Notes under the pieces: generated by a model
The model's database searches: none
What the model was told of the DNA's origin: nothing
Seen by the model: the letters and a program-made list of their open reading frames with translations, nothing else
Part shown: in pieces, positions 1-4,818 of the stretch
Position numbering within the stretch: position 1 is the stretch's first letter
Layout of the letters: every line of letters begins with the position of its first letter
Assembly: GCA_003645435.1 (NCBI GenBank)
Contig: QNFD01000201.1
Span: forward strand, 1-5,658
Length of the DNA: 5,658 nucleotides
DNA from: Gammaproteobacteria bacterium
GTDB lineage: Bacteria; Pseudomonadota; Gammaproteobacteria; GCA-001735895
Direction of reading: 5' to 3'
Position numbers and translations under genes: made by a program

Positions 1-1
1 G

Positions 2-637
2 ATCGTTGTCTGCGGCCCTTCCGGGTCGGGAAAATCAACCCTGATCCGCTGCATCAATCATCTGGAGGAGCACCAGGCAGGCAGCATCGTCGTCGATGGC
101 ATAACGCTGGATAAAAACCTCAAGAATATTGATCATATCCGCACCGAGGTTGGCATGGTGTTTCAAAGCTTCAACCTGTTCCCTCACCTTTCCATTCTCG
201 AAAACCTCACCCTGGGCCCCATCTGGGTGCGTAAAATGCCCAAGGCCGAAGCCGAGGCTACCGCCATGCAGTATCTTGCGCGGGTCAAGATTCCAGAGCA
301 GGCCGATAAATACCCTGGTCAGCTATCGGGCGGCCAGCAGCAACGCGTGGCAATCGCCCGCTCGTTGTGCATGAATCCGAAGATCATGTTGTTTGATGAG
401 CCGACTTCAGCACTTGACCCGGAGATGATCAAGGAAGTCCTGGATGTCATGATCGAACTCGCCGACACAGGCATGACCATGATCGTGGTAACTCACGAGA
501 TGAACTTCGCCAAGACCATCGCCGACCGCGTAATCTTTATGGACGAAGGTGATATTGTCGAGGAGAACGAGCCTAACGAATTTTTCAATAACCCCCAGCA
601 CGAACGAACCAAACTGTTTCTCAGCCAGATACTCTGA
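2..637 (+). CDS. Polar amino acid ABC transporter, ATP-binding subunit (5' partial)
   Basis: This is the cytoplasmic ATPase that would power an amino acid importer of the GlnQ/HisP/AapP type. The reading frame is open from base 2 to the TGA at 635-637, giving 211 residues. The family is usually about 240-257 residues, so roughly 30 N-terminal residues lie outside the window. All nucleotide-binding motifs are visible in order: Walker [10 protein letters not shown] at the very start, the Q-loop in [10 protein letters not shown], the signature LSGGQQQR, Walker B IMLFDEP followed by the D-loop SALDPE, and the H-loop in VTHEM. The phrases FQSFNLFPH and TSALDPE are typical of the polar amino acid uptake group rather than of the DppD/DppF peptide group. 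The C-terminus ends normally. Its permease and binding-protein partners are not in the window and may lie upstream. The substrate cannot be read from this subunit. The dipeptidase gene starts 88 bp downstream on the same strand. Confidence 0.95.
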   Translation: MVVCGPSGSGKSTLIRCINHLEEHQAGSIVVDGITLDKNLKNIDHIRTEVGMVFQSFNLFPHLSILENLTLGPIWVRKMPKAEAEATAMQYLARVKIPEQADKYPGQLSGGQQQRVAIARSLCMNPKIMLFDEPTSALDPEMIKEVLDVMIELADTGMTMIVVTHEMNFAKTIADRVIFMDEGDIVEENEPNEFFNNPQHERTKLFLSQIL

Positions 638-648
638 TCTTTCAGAAT

Positions 649-675
649 CAAATTGTAGGCCGCTGCTACAATTTG
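649..675. promoter_or_regulatory. Perfect 10-bp inverted repeat, operator or stem-loop
   Basis: Arms CAAATTGTAG (649-658) and CTACAATTTG (666-675) are exact reverse complements separated by the 7-base spacer GCCGCTG. The repeat begins 11 bp after the ABC ATPase stop codon and ends 50 bp before the dipeptidase start. No T-run follows on either strand, and the stem is AT-rich, so it is a poor intrinsic terminator. The symmetry and position suit an operator for a dimeric regulator. A weak promoter-like pair, TTGCTG (673-678) and TATCGA (696-701) with a 17-bp spacer, overlaps its right arm. A transcript-end stabilising stem is the alternative. Confidence 0.5.
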
Positions 676-712
676 CTGTTCGGGCCCGTATGAGATATCG
701 ACTGCAGTAAAT

Positions 713-718
713 AAAGAG
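713..718 (+). promoter_or_regulatory. Ribosome binding site of the dipeptidase gene
   Basis: AAAGAG matches AAGGAG at five of six positions and lies 7 bases before the ATG at 726. It supports that start over the in-frame ATG at 777, which has no purine-rich sequence ahead of it. Confidence 0.5.
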
Positions 719-725
719 CATCGAT

Positions 726-1346
726 ATGACGCTTATCGGCAACATAAACATCACTGAACGCGAAAATCCTGTACGAATGACGGTCTTTGCAGAAACTGAC
801 AGGATATTTCTCAATTCTGAATTCCGTGATGACTGGCGTATCCGTACGGAGATCCGGCAACGAATCGAAAAAGCATCAACGATCCTGCCCGATGGTTTAG
901 GTTTTATGATCTACGAAGCGTACCGTTCCCGGCAAGAGCAGCAACGTCTCTGGGATCCGGTATATGCCAAACTGCAACATGAAAACCCAGAGTGGCATGC
1001 GGATGATTTATATACTGAGGCATCACGCTGGATTTCGCCGCCGGATGGTTTTGGTAGCGGTCACCAGGCTGGAGCGGCTGTAGATATTACTCTTACGACG
1101 CTCGACCGATGCCCGCTCGACATGGGGACAAAGATGAATGAAAAGTTTACATCACTTACAATGACAGCTTCCCCGGTGGCCGATAACATCCGCATAAATC
1201 GTGACATCCTTATATCCACCCTGGCCAAACATGGACTGGCAAACTATCCTGATGAATGGTGGCATTTTAGCTATGGTGACCGGCTTTGGGCCGAGGTTAC
1301 CGGGCGAACGCAGGCATTTTTCGCGCCGATAGATTATGACTCATAG
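726..1346 (+). CDS. D-alanyl-D-alanine dipeptidase, VanX/DdpX family (peptidase M15D)
   Basis: This 206-residue protein is a zinc dipeptidase expected to hydrolyse D-Ala-D-Ala into two D-alanines in the cytoplasm. No signal peptide is visible. The VanX signature is complete: the substrate-side arginine in EAYRSRQ (Arg67), zinc ligands in GSGHQAGAAVDITL (His113 and Asp120), and DEWWHFSYGD with the catalytic base Glu177 and third zinc ligand His180. The LDMGTKMNEKF stretch (131-141) is also typical. Spacing and length match VanX (about 202 residues; His116, Asp123, Glu181, His184). The chosen start has an AAAGAG ribosome site; a start at Met18 would still keep every motif. In E. coli, DdpX works beside a dipeptide ABC transporter and is thought to let cells use D-Ala-D-Ala in stationary phase. 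No vanH, vanA or vanS/vanR homologue is visible here, so nutrient use or wall recycling is likelier than glycopeptide resistance. Substrate specificity remains inferred. Confidence 0.93.
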   Translation: MTLIGNINITERENPVRMTVFAETDRIFLNSEFRDDWRIRTEIRQRIEKASTILPDGLGFMIYEAYRSRQEQQRLWDPVYAKLQHENPEWHADDLYTEASRWISPPDGFGSGHQAGAAVDITLTTLDRCPLDMGTKMNEKFTSLTMTASPVADNIRINRDILISTLAKHGLANYPDEWWHFSYGDRLWAEVTGRTQAFFAPIDYDS

Positions 1347-1360
1347 GTAGGGTGAGTTAC

Positions 1361-1412
1361 CTCGTAGAGAATCAACGAGTCTGACCCCTTGATTCTCTTG
1401 ATTCTTGATTCC
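1361..1412. repeat. Stem-loop with TTGATTC repeats, REP-like, between convergent genes
   Basis: AGAGAATCAA (1366-1375) and TTGATTCTCT (1389-1398) form a perfect 10-bp stem around a 13-base loop. A second, mutually exclusive pairing joins CTCGT (1361-1365) to ACGAG (1375-1379). TTGATTC occurs three times (1389-1395, 1398-1404, 1405-1411), the last two directly abutting. On the - strand the loop reads GGGGTCAGACTCG, which resembles a short repeat I recall from gammaproteobacterial intergenic regions near REP-associated (Y1/RAYT) transposases. It lies between the 3' ends of the dipeptidase and exporter genes, so it may also end transcription, although neither strand has a proper U-tract. Confidence 0.55.
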
Positions 1413-1425
1413 TATCAGAGACTTG

Positions 1426-2040
1426 TTAAGCTTTTGATAGCAATATAACGCCTGTACCAATCATCACACTGCCAGCCGTTTTATTCATTTTATTTTGCGC
1501 GCCTTCACTTTTAAAGAGCCGCCTTGCCCGTGAAGCCGTGAACGCATAAAACAACATCACAGAACCGAGCACTAAAGAAACAACGGATGCCACAATAGCA
1601 ACATCAATGCTTGAGAGCATATTAAGATCGACAAAGGTTGGTAAAAAACCAAGATAGAAAAGGATTACTTTTGGATTACCAAGCGTGATAGATAGTCCTC
1701 CTAAAAAACTGTATTTTCCTGCTTGTGATTTAGATTCTGTAATCTCAGGCTTGACTGGATTTGAACGCCACAATTTGATGCCCAACCAAATTAAATATCC
1801 TCCGCCCAGATATTTGATAGTTGTAAATAAGTTGCCAAATGTTTCCGCGATTACTGAAAGACCATAGATTGCAAGTAGTAGAAAAATCAGATCACCGACA
1901 ACAATACCTATAACTACAGGAACAGCATGCTTGAACCCTGATGAAAGAGCCTTAGAAACCGTAGCAAAAACTCCTGGACCAGGTGTTATTGCTAAAATGA
2001 ACATTGCGGCGGCTAAACCCAGAATGCTAAGTATGGTCAT
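1426..2040 (-). CDS. LysE/RhtB-family amino acid exporter
   Basis: This 204-residue inner-membrane protein belongs to the LysE/RhtB family, which exports amino acids such as homoserine, threonine, lysine or related compounds. Evidence is the family motif TPGPGVF near residues 19-25, the GNPKVILFYLGFLP stretch at 121-134, and about six hydrophobic segments (roughly residues 3-20, 38-60, 67-90, 111-135, 145-168 and 187-203). Length is normal for the family (about 205). The start is well supported by AGGAGA at 6 bases spacing. The gene follows the unknown 385-aa gene on the same strand after 86 bp, a gap large enough to hold its own promoter. It is clearly AT-rich: two 60-base stretches I counted are 40% (1441-1500) and 35% GC (1681-1740), against 65% in a stretch of the aminotransferase gene (4441-4500). 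This suggests a different origin. The exported substrate cannot be deduced. Confidence 0.93.
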   Translation of the reverse strand: MTILSILGLAAAMFILAITPGPGVFATVSKALSSGFKHAVPVVIGIVVGDLIFLLLAIYGLSVIAETFGNLFTTIKYLGGGYLIWLGIKLWRSNPVKPEITESKSQAGKYSFLGGLSITLGNPKVILFYLGFLPTFVDLNMLSSIDVAIVASVVSLVLGSVMLFYAFTASRARRLFKSEGAQNKMNKTAGSVMIGTGVILLSKA

Positions 2041-2046
2041 AAGTAT

Positions 2047-2052
2047 TCTCCT
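2047..2052 (-). promoter_or_regulatory. Strong ribosome binding site of the exporter gene
   Basis: On the - strand the sequence is AGGAGA, 6 bases ahead of the ATG at 2040-2038. It is the best Shine-Dalgarno match in the window and fixes the exporter start. Confidence 0.75.
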
Positions 2053-2075
2053 GAAACCTATCAGTAGGCATGGAT

Positions 2076-2123
2076 GGTACTGACTGGATTTCCCTTGTAC
2101 CGGTCATTTTGGGTTTCTGTACC
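2076..2123 (-). promoter_or_regulatory. Repeated GGTACA sites upstream of the exporter gene
   Basis: Reading on the - strand, GGTACA occurs at 2123-2118 and again at 2101-2096, 22 bp apart, or about two helical turns. A further GTAC core lies at 2077-2080, 20 bp beyond. Direct repeats at helical spacing ahead of a LysE/RhtB gene fit a regulator binding on one face of the DNA. MocR/GntR-type regulators are a possible class, since such regulators often control this transporter family, but none is encoded in the window. No convincing -35/-10 pair was found. GTAC is short, so chance occurrence is possible. Confidence 0.35.
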
Positions 2124-2126
2124 ACT

Positions 2127-3284
2127 TCAGGGCCAGTACCTGGTCACTATCGCGTCCCCCAGGTCGGCGTCAATCAGGCGCTGTCTCACAGCCAGCAAGT
2201 GTTCAATCAGTTGTGGCTCTGCCTGCTCATAGACTAAAGTATCCGGAACCCGGTTGACGACTACGCCGAGCAATTCGGTAATTGCGTTTCCGATTGAATT
2301 CTGACTGATCGTCACTATCCACTTTCCAGAATCGTTACGATAAATAAGCTGTTTGAAAGCGGGCTGCCAGCGAATCAGGCTAGCGTATTTGGCGTTCTTT
2401 ATGCATTGATCGCGCACAATTTTCGCAGCACCCAGGAATTCGTTATTAAAAATTAACTGATCGGAAATTTGTTCGGGAAAATAAGCATTTTCTGGAATTG
2501 GCGCATTCCTGATCGATACCTGGCCGAAGAAGCTGCGGTAAAAGTCGATGAATCCTTTCAGGATGATATCGTATTCATGCCAGAACCGAACCGAGTTGAT
2601 GGTATCTATGCCTCCAATAATTTCCCAACAGGGTAAACCCTGCGGATAACCGGTTAGCCCAAATTGAGAAGCTTCTCCAGAGCTTAACTTCAGCAAGGTT
2701 AAATCCAGGGTATCGAAAAACGCATGGTACACATCATGCAGATGGCTCTCAAACAGGCTGTGCTGGCCGCCGTCTGTCAGATCAGGGCATTCAGGATCGG
2801 CCAGGTTAGCCTCGGCCAGTTGCTGTTTATCAAACACGATGAAGTGATTGTGCAACATCCGGATGCTGGGTACCCCGGGTGAGGTCAATGGCCAGGTGGC
2901 ATCGAGACTCGCTTCTCCGCAGAGGATCAAATTCAAATCTGGATCGGGAAAAGTTTCTTGCATATAACCAACAAGTACCTGGTTCATGCGGTTCCATACG
3001 TTTCGTACATTAGTCGGAAGCTGGGTGCGCCGTACCGGCCGTCCCAGGGGATCGAGAATTGCCTGCGAGGTATTGTAGATGATCGAGGCATCGAAGATAT
3101 TCGAGTGCCCCAGCGCTTTTCGGTAGAGCAGCAGGCTTTCACTGTTTTGCAGCAGGCCATTATTATGGGCCAGGTCGTTCAGGTTTTCCGTACTGTTGAA
3201 AAACTCGTTCGCTTTCATGCCCTCGGGCACATCGAGCGGGATCGGCCGGTAGGGAACAGAAATTTCTCGGGGACCAATAATCAT
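2127..3284 (-). CDS. Conserved-looking hypothetical protein, 385 aa, histidine-rich centre
   Basis: I do not recognise this protein. It appears to be soluble: there is no signal peptide or membrane segment, and acidic and basic residues are spread throughout. The notable part is the centre, with an HNH triplet inside RMLHNHFIVFD (residues 143-152) and, about 30 residues later, ESHLHDVYHAFFD (179-191). These could be metal-binding or catalytic histidines. The HxH-plus-hydrophobic pattern after a Gly/Ser-rich lead-in faintly recalls the GalT/HIT nucleotidyltransferase superfamily, but the usual third histidine is not in place and I would not assign it. Aromatic and Pro-rich stretches (211-222, 258-270) suggest a folded enzyme. 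The ATG at 3284 lacks a clear ribosome site. Met23 is an alternative start and would not affect the central motifs. It is the first gene of a - strand pair with the exporter and is divergent from the aminotransferase gene. Coding is supported by the length of the open frame and protein-like composition. Confidence 0.75.
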   Translation of the reverse strand: MIIGPREISVPYRPIPLDVPEGMKANEFFNSTENLNDLAHNNGLLQNSESLLLYRKALGHSNIFDASIIYNTSQAILDPLGRPVRRTQLPTNVRNVWNRMNQVLVGYMQETFPDPDLNLILCGEASLDATWPLTSPGVPSIRMLHNHFIVFDKQQLAEANLADPECPDLTDGGQHSLFESHLHDVYHAFFDTLDLTLLKLSSGEASQFGLTGYPQGLPCWEIIGGIDTINSVRFWHEYDIILKGFIDFYRSFFGQVSIRNAPIPENAYFPEQISDQLIFNNEFLGAAKIVRDQCIKNAKYASLIRWQPAFKQLIYRNDSGKWIVTISQNSIGNAITELLGVVVNRVPDTLVYEQAEPQLIEHLLAVRQRLIDADLGDAIVTRYWP

Positions 3285-3313
3285 GCAATAAAACTTGGAT
3301 TTCAGCAGTGCAG

Positions 3314-3333
3314 GGGGACAGTATACCTAATTT
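3314..3333 (+). repeat. REP-like repeat, copy 1
   Basis: GGGGACAGTATACCTAATTT resembles a short intergenic repeat I recall from many gammaproteobacteria, often near Y1/RAYT transposases, whose usual form has GTATACTTAATT. A second, slightly diverged copy lies 29 bp after its end. No transposase gene is in the window. Confidence 0.5.
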
Positions 3334-3342
3334 CTTAAAGAT

Positions 3343-3361
3343 CAGGCTGAAAGCCTGTTTT
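3343..3361 (+). terminator. Small hairpin followed by TTTT
   Basis: CAGGCT (3343-3348) and AGCCTG (3352-3357) pair perfectly around a GAA loop and are followed by TTTT (3358-3361), the shape of an intrinsic terminator on the + strand. No + strand gene ends nearby, so it is either a leader attenuator for the aminotransferase gene, a barrier to stray transcription, or simply the hairpin of the repeat unit it sits in. The U-tract is short. Confidence 0.4.
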
Positions 3362-3362
3362 A

Positions 3363-3381
3363 GGAGACAGGTATACCATTT
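3363..3381 (+). repeat. REP-like repeat, copy 2
   Basis: GGAGACAGGTATACCATTT aligns with copy 1 in the same orientation. It differs by one G-to-A change, one inserted G and loss of two bases (TA) before the ATTT. The two copies bracket the hairpin at 3343-3357. Confidence 0.45.
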
Positions 3382-3437
3382 GCCGATTACCCATTCAGGG
3401 GCAGTGTGAACCGACTTAAATCGCGGCTAGAGAACAA

Positions 3438-3443
3438 TATATT
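3438..3443 (+). promoter_or_regulatory. Possible -10 element for the aminotransferase operon
   Basis: TATATT matches the sigma-70 -10 consensus at five of six positions, inside an AT-rich stretch. The best -35 candidate at suitable distance, TTAAAT (3416-3421, 16-bp spacer), is weak, so an activator or a different promoter is possible. Confidence 0.25.
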
Positions 3444-3560
3444 CTAAAAGTCAGCATCAATTGTACCCTGATCCGGTTTTATTCTCATCAATTACCTTGC
3501 AGACATTGCGCAATATGATAGACAATTCGCCGGATTTTATATTTACCGATTCTAACATCC

Positions 3561-3564
3561 AGGA
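3561..3564 (+). promoter_or_regulatory. Likely ribosome binding site deciding the aminotransferase start
   Basis: AGGA sits 10 bases before the ATG at 3575. The earlier in-frame candidates, TTG at 3461 and ATG at 3515, have no comparable purine-rich sequence, which supports the shorter protein. Confidence 0.4.
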
Positions 3565-3574
3565 TTCATCAAAC

Positions 3575-4783
3575 ATGGCAAAACTAGCTAAAATGCTGGA
3601 TGATTTTCAGCCGTCTTCGATCAGTGAAATTTTTAACCTCGCCAACCAACTAAAGGCGGAGGGGCAGGATATTCTGGACCTGAGTATCGGTGAGCCGGAC
3701 TTCCTGACTCCGGACCACGTAAAGCAAGCTGCTATATCTGCCATTGACGCGAACCAGACAAAATATACCAATGTTGAAGGCACGCTTGAGCTCAGGCAGG
3801 CCATTTCCAACAAATTCAAACGCGATAATGGACTCGATTATGATCCGGCGCAGATTGTCGTCGACGACGGTGTAAAACCACTATTGATACATGCCATGCA
3901 GGCGATTTTGGACCCGGGCGACGAGGTGATCATTCCAACCCCGTGTTGGACATCCTACATCGGCATGGTGAAACTGTGCGACGCGATATGCAGCTTTGTC
4001 GCCTGTCCCGAGGACAAGGGATTCAAATTGCAGGCCAGGGATCTGGATGCGGCGATTACCGAGAAGACCAGGCTTATCCTCCTCAACTCACCCTGCAATC
4101 CAACCGGTGCTGCCTATACCTGTGATGAAATGAAGGCCATTACCGACGTGTTACTACGCTATCCCGATGTCTGGATCCTGGCGGACGATATTTACGAACA
4201 TATCACCTATGACGGCTTCAAGTTTTGCACACCGGCCCAGATTGAACCCGGTCTTTATGAACGCACACTGACATTGAACGGTGTTTCAAAAGCCTATTCC
4301 ATGACCGGTTGGCGCATTGGCTTCGCTGCAGGGCCTCAACAACTGATCGACGGCATCAAGAAAGTGTTGTCGCAAAGTTCCGGTAACCCCTGCTCGATCA
4401 GCCAGGCAGCGGCAATCGCCGCTCTCGAGGGTCCACAGGAATTGCTGGCCGAGCGAGCAGAGGTTTTTCGCCAGCGTCGCGACTTCCTCGCCGCACGCCT
4501 GGATGCAATCGAGGGATTGAGATGCCATAAACCGGAAGGTGCGTTTTATCTTTATCCATCCTGCGCCGGACTCATCGGCAAGACCACCCCAGATGGTATC
4601 AAAATTAAGAACAGTAAGGATTTTGTAACATACCTGCTTAAATCCCATGGGGTTGCCGCTGTGCCTGGCTCGGCATTTGAATACGATCCGTATTTTCGTT
4701 TATCCTATGCCACCTCAATGGAAAACCTGGAAAAGGCTGCGGAGCGGATTGAAGCCGCCTGCAAAACCTTACTGGAACATTAA
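3575..4783 (+). CDS. PLP-dependent class I/II aminotransferase, aspartate aminotransferase-like (subgroup Ib)
   Basis: This 402-residue cytoplasmic enzyme should transfer an amino group between an amino acid and a 2-oxo acid using pyridoxal phosphate. Fold-type I landmarks are all present: the N-terminal LSIGEPDFLTP (36-46), KYTNVEGT (63-70), the ring-stacking region PTPCWTSY (121-128), NSPCNPTG with Asn175, ADDIYEH with Asp204 for the PLP nitrogen and Tyr207, the Schiff-base lysine in NGVSKAYSMTGWRIGF (Lys239), and the carboxylate-binding Arg375 in FRLSYA. The common SDEIYE appears here as ADDIYE, and the usual aromatic before Trp125 is Cys. Neither change is disabling. The ATG at 3575 is chosen because it gives the normal family length and has AGGA at 10 bases. 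A TTG at 3461 would add 38 residues without family resemblance. The MmgE/PrpD gene follows after 35 bp, very likely in one operon. Substrate could be aspartate, another amino acid or an aromatic one; sequence alone does not decide. Confidence 0.92.
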   Translation: MAKLAKMLDDFQPSSISEIFNLANQLKAEGQDILDLSIGEPDFLTPDHVKQAAISAIDANQTKYTNVEGTLELRQAISNKFKRDNGLDYDPAQIVVDDGVKPLLIHAMQAILDPGDEVIIPTPCWTSYIGMVKLCDAICSFVACPEDKGFKLQARDLDAAITEKTRLILLNSPCNPTGAAYTCDEMKAITDVLLRYPDVWILADDIYEHITYDGFKFCTPAQIEPGLYERTLTLNGVSKAYSMTGWRIGFAAGPQQLIDGIKKVLSQSSGNPCSISQAAAIAALEGPQELLAERAEVFRQRRDFLAARLDAIEGLRCHKPEGAFYLYPSCAGLIGKTTPDGIKIKNSKDFVTYLLKSHGVAAVPGSAFEYDPYFRLSYATSMENLEKAAERIEAACKTLLEH

Positions 4784-4818
4784 ACTCAACTGCTTAACCG
4801 ACTAATTGGGGCCCTGGT

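Larger units (their letters stand above)
3285..3574. promoter_or_regulatory. Divergent control region between the unknown gene and the aminotransferase gene
   Basis: This 290-bp gap must hold the promoters for both directions. It contains the repeat-hairpin-repeat unit at 3314-3381 and an AT-rich stretch with a -10-like TATATT (3438-3443). The part from 3431 to 3574 is open in the aminotransferase frame and could be read from a TTG at 3461. The extra 38 residues look unlike the family N-terminus, so I treat this part as leader. No tRNA or known riboswitch was recognised. Confidence 0.5.

Noticed and set aside
407..814. 135-codon open frame on the - strand across the ABC ATPase end and dipeptidase start
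   Set aside because: It is antisense to two genes with clear family motifs, and its translation shows no recognisable domain.
726..1346. Vancomycin resistance gene
   Set aside because: The protein is VanX-like, but no VanH, VanA/B ligase or VanRS genes are visible, so resistance is not supported.
2081..2106. Hairpin TGACTGG / CCGGTCA as a terminator for the unknown gene
   Set aside because: The stem is 7 bp with a mismatch on the transcribed strand and no U-tract; it overlaps the GGTACA sites, which explain the symmetry better.
2958..3338. 126-codon open frame on the + strand opposite the unknown gene
   Set aside because: It lies mostly antisense to a 385-aa frame with more protein-like composition and has no motif or ribosome site of note.
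3461..3574. 38-residue N-terminal extension of the aminotransferase from a TTG start
   Set aside because: The extension does not resemble the family N-terminus, and the ATG at 3575 gives normal length with a ribosome site.
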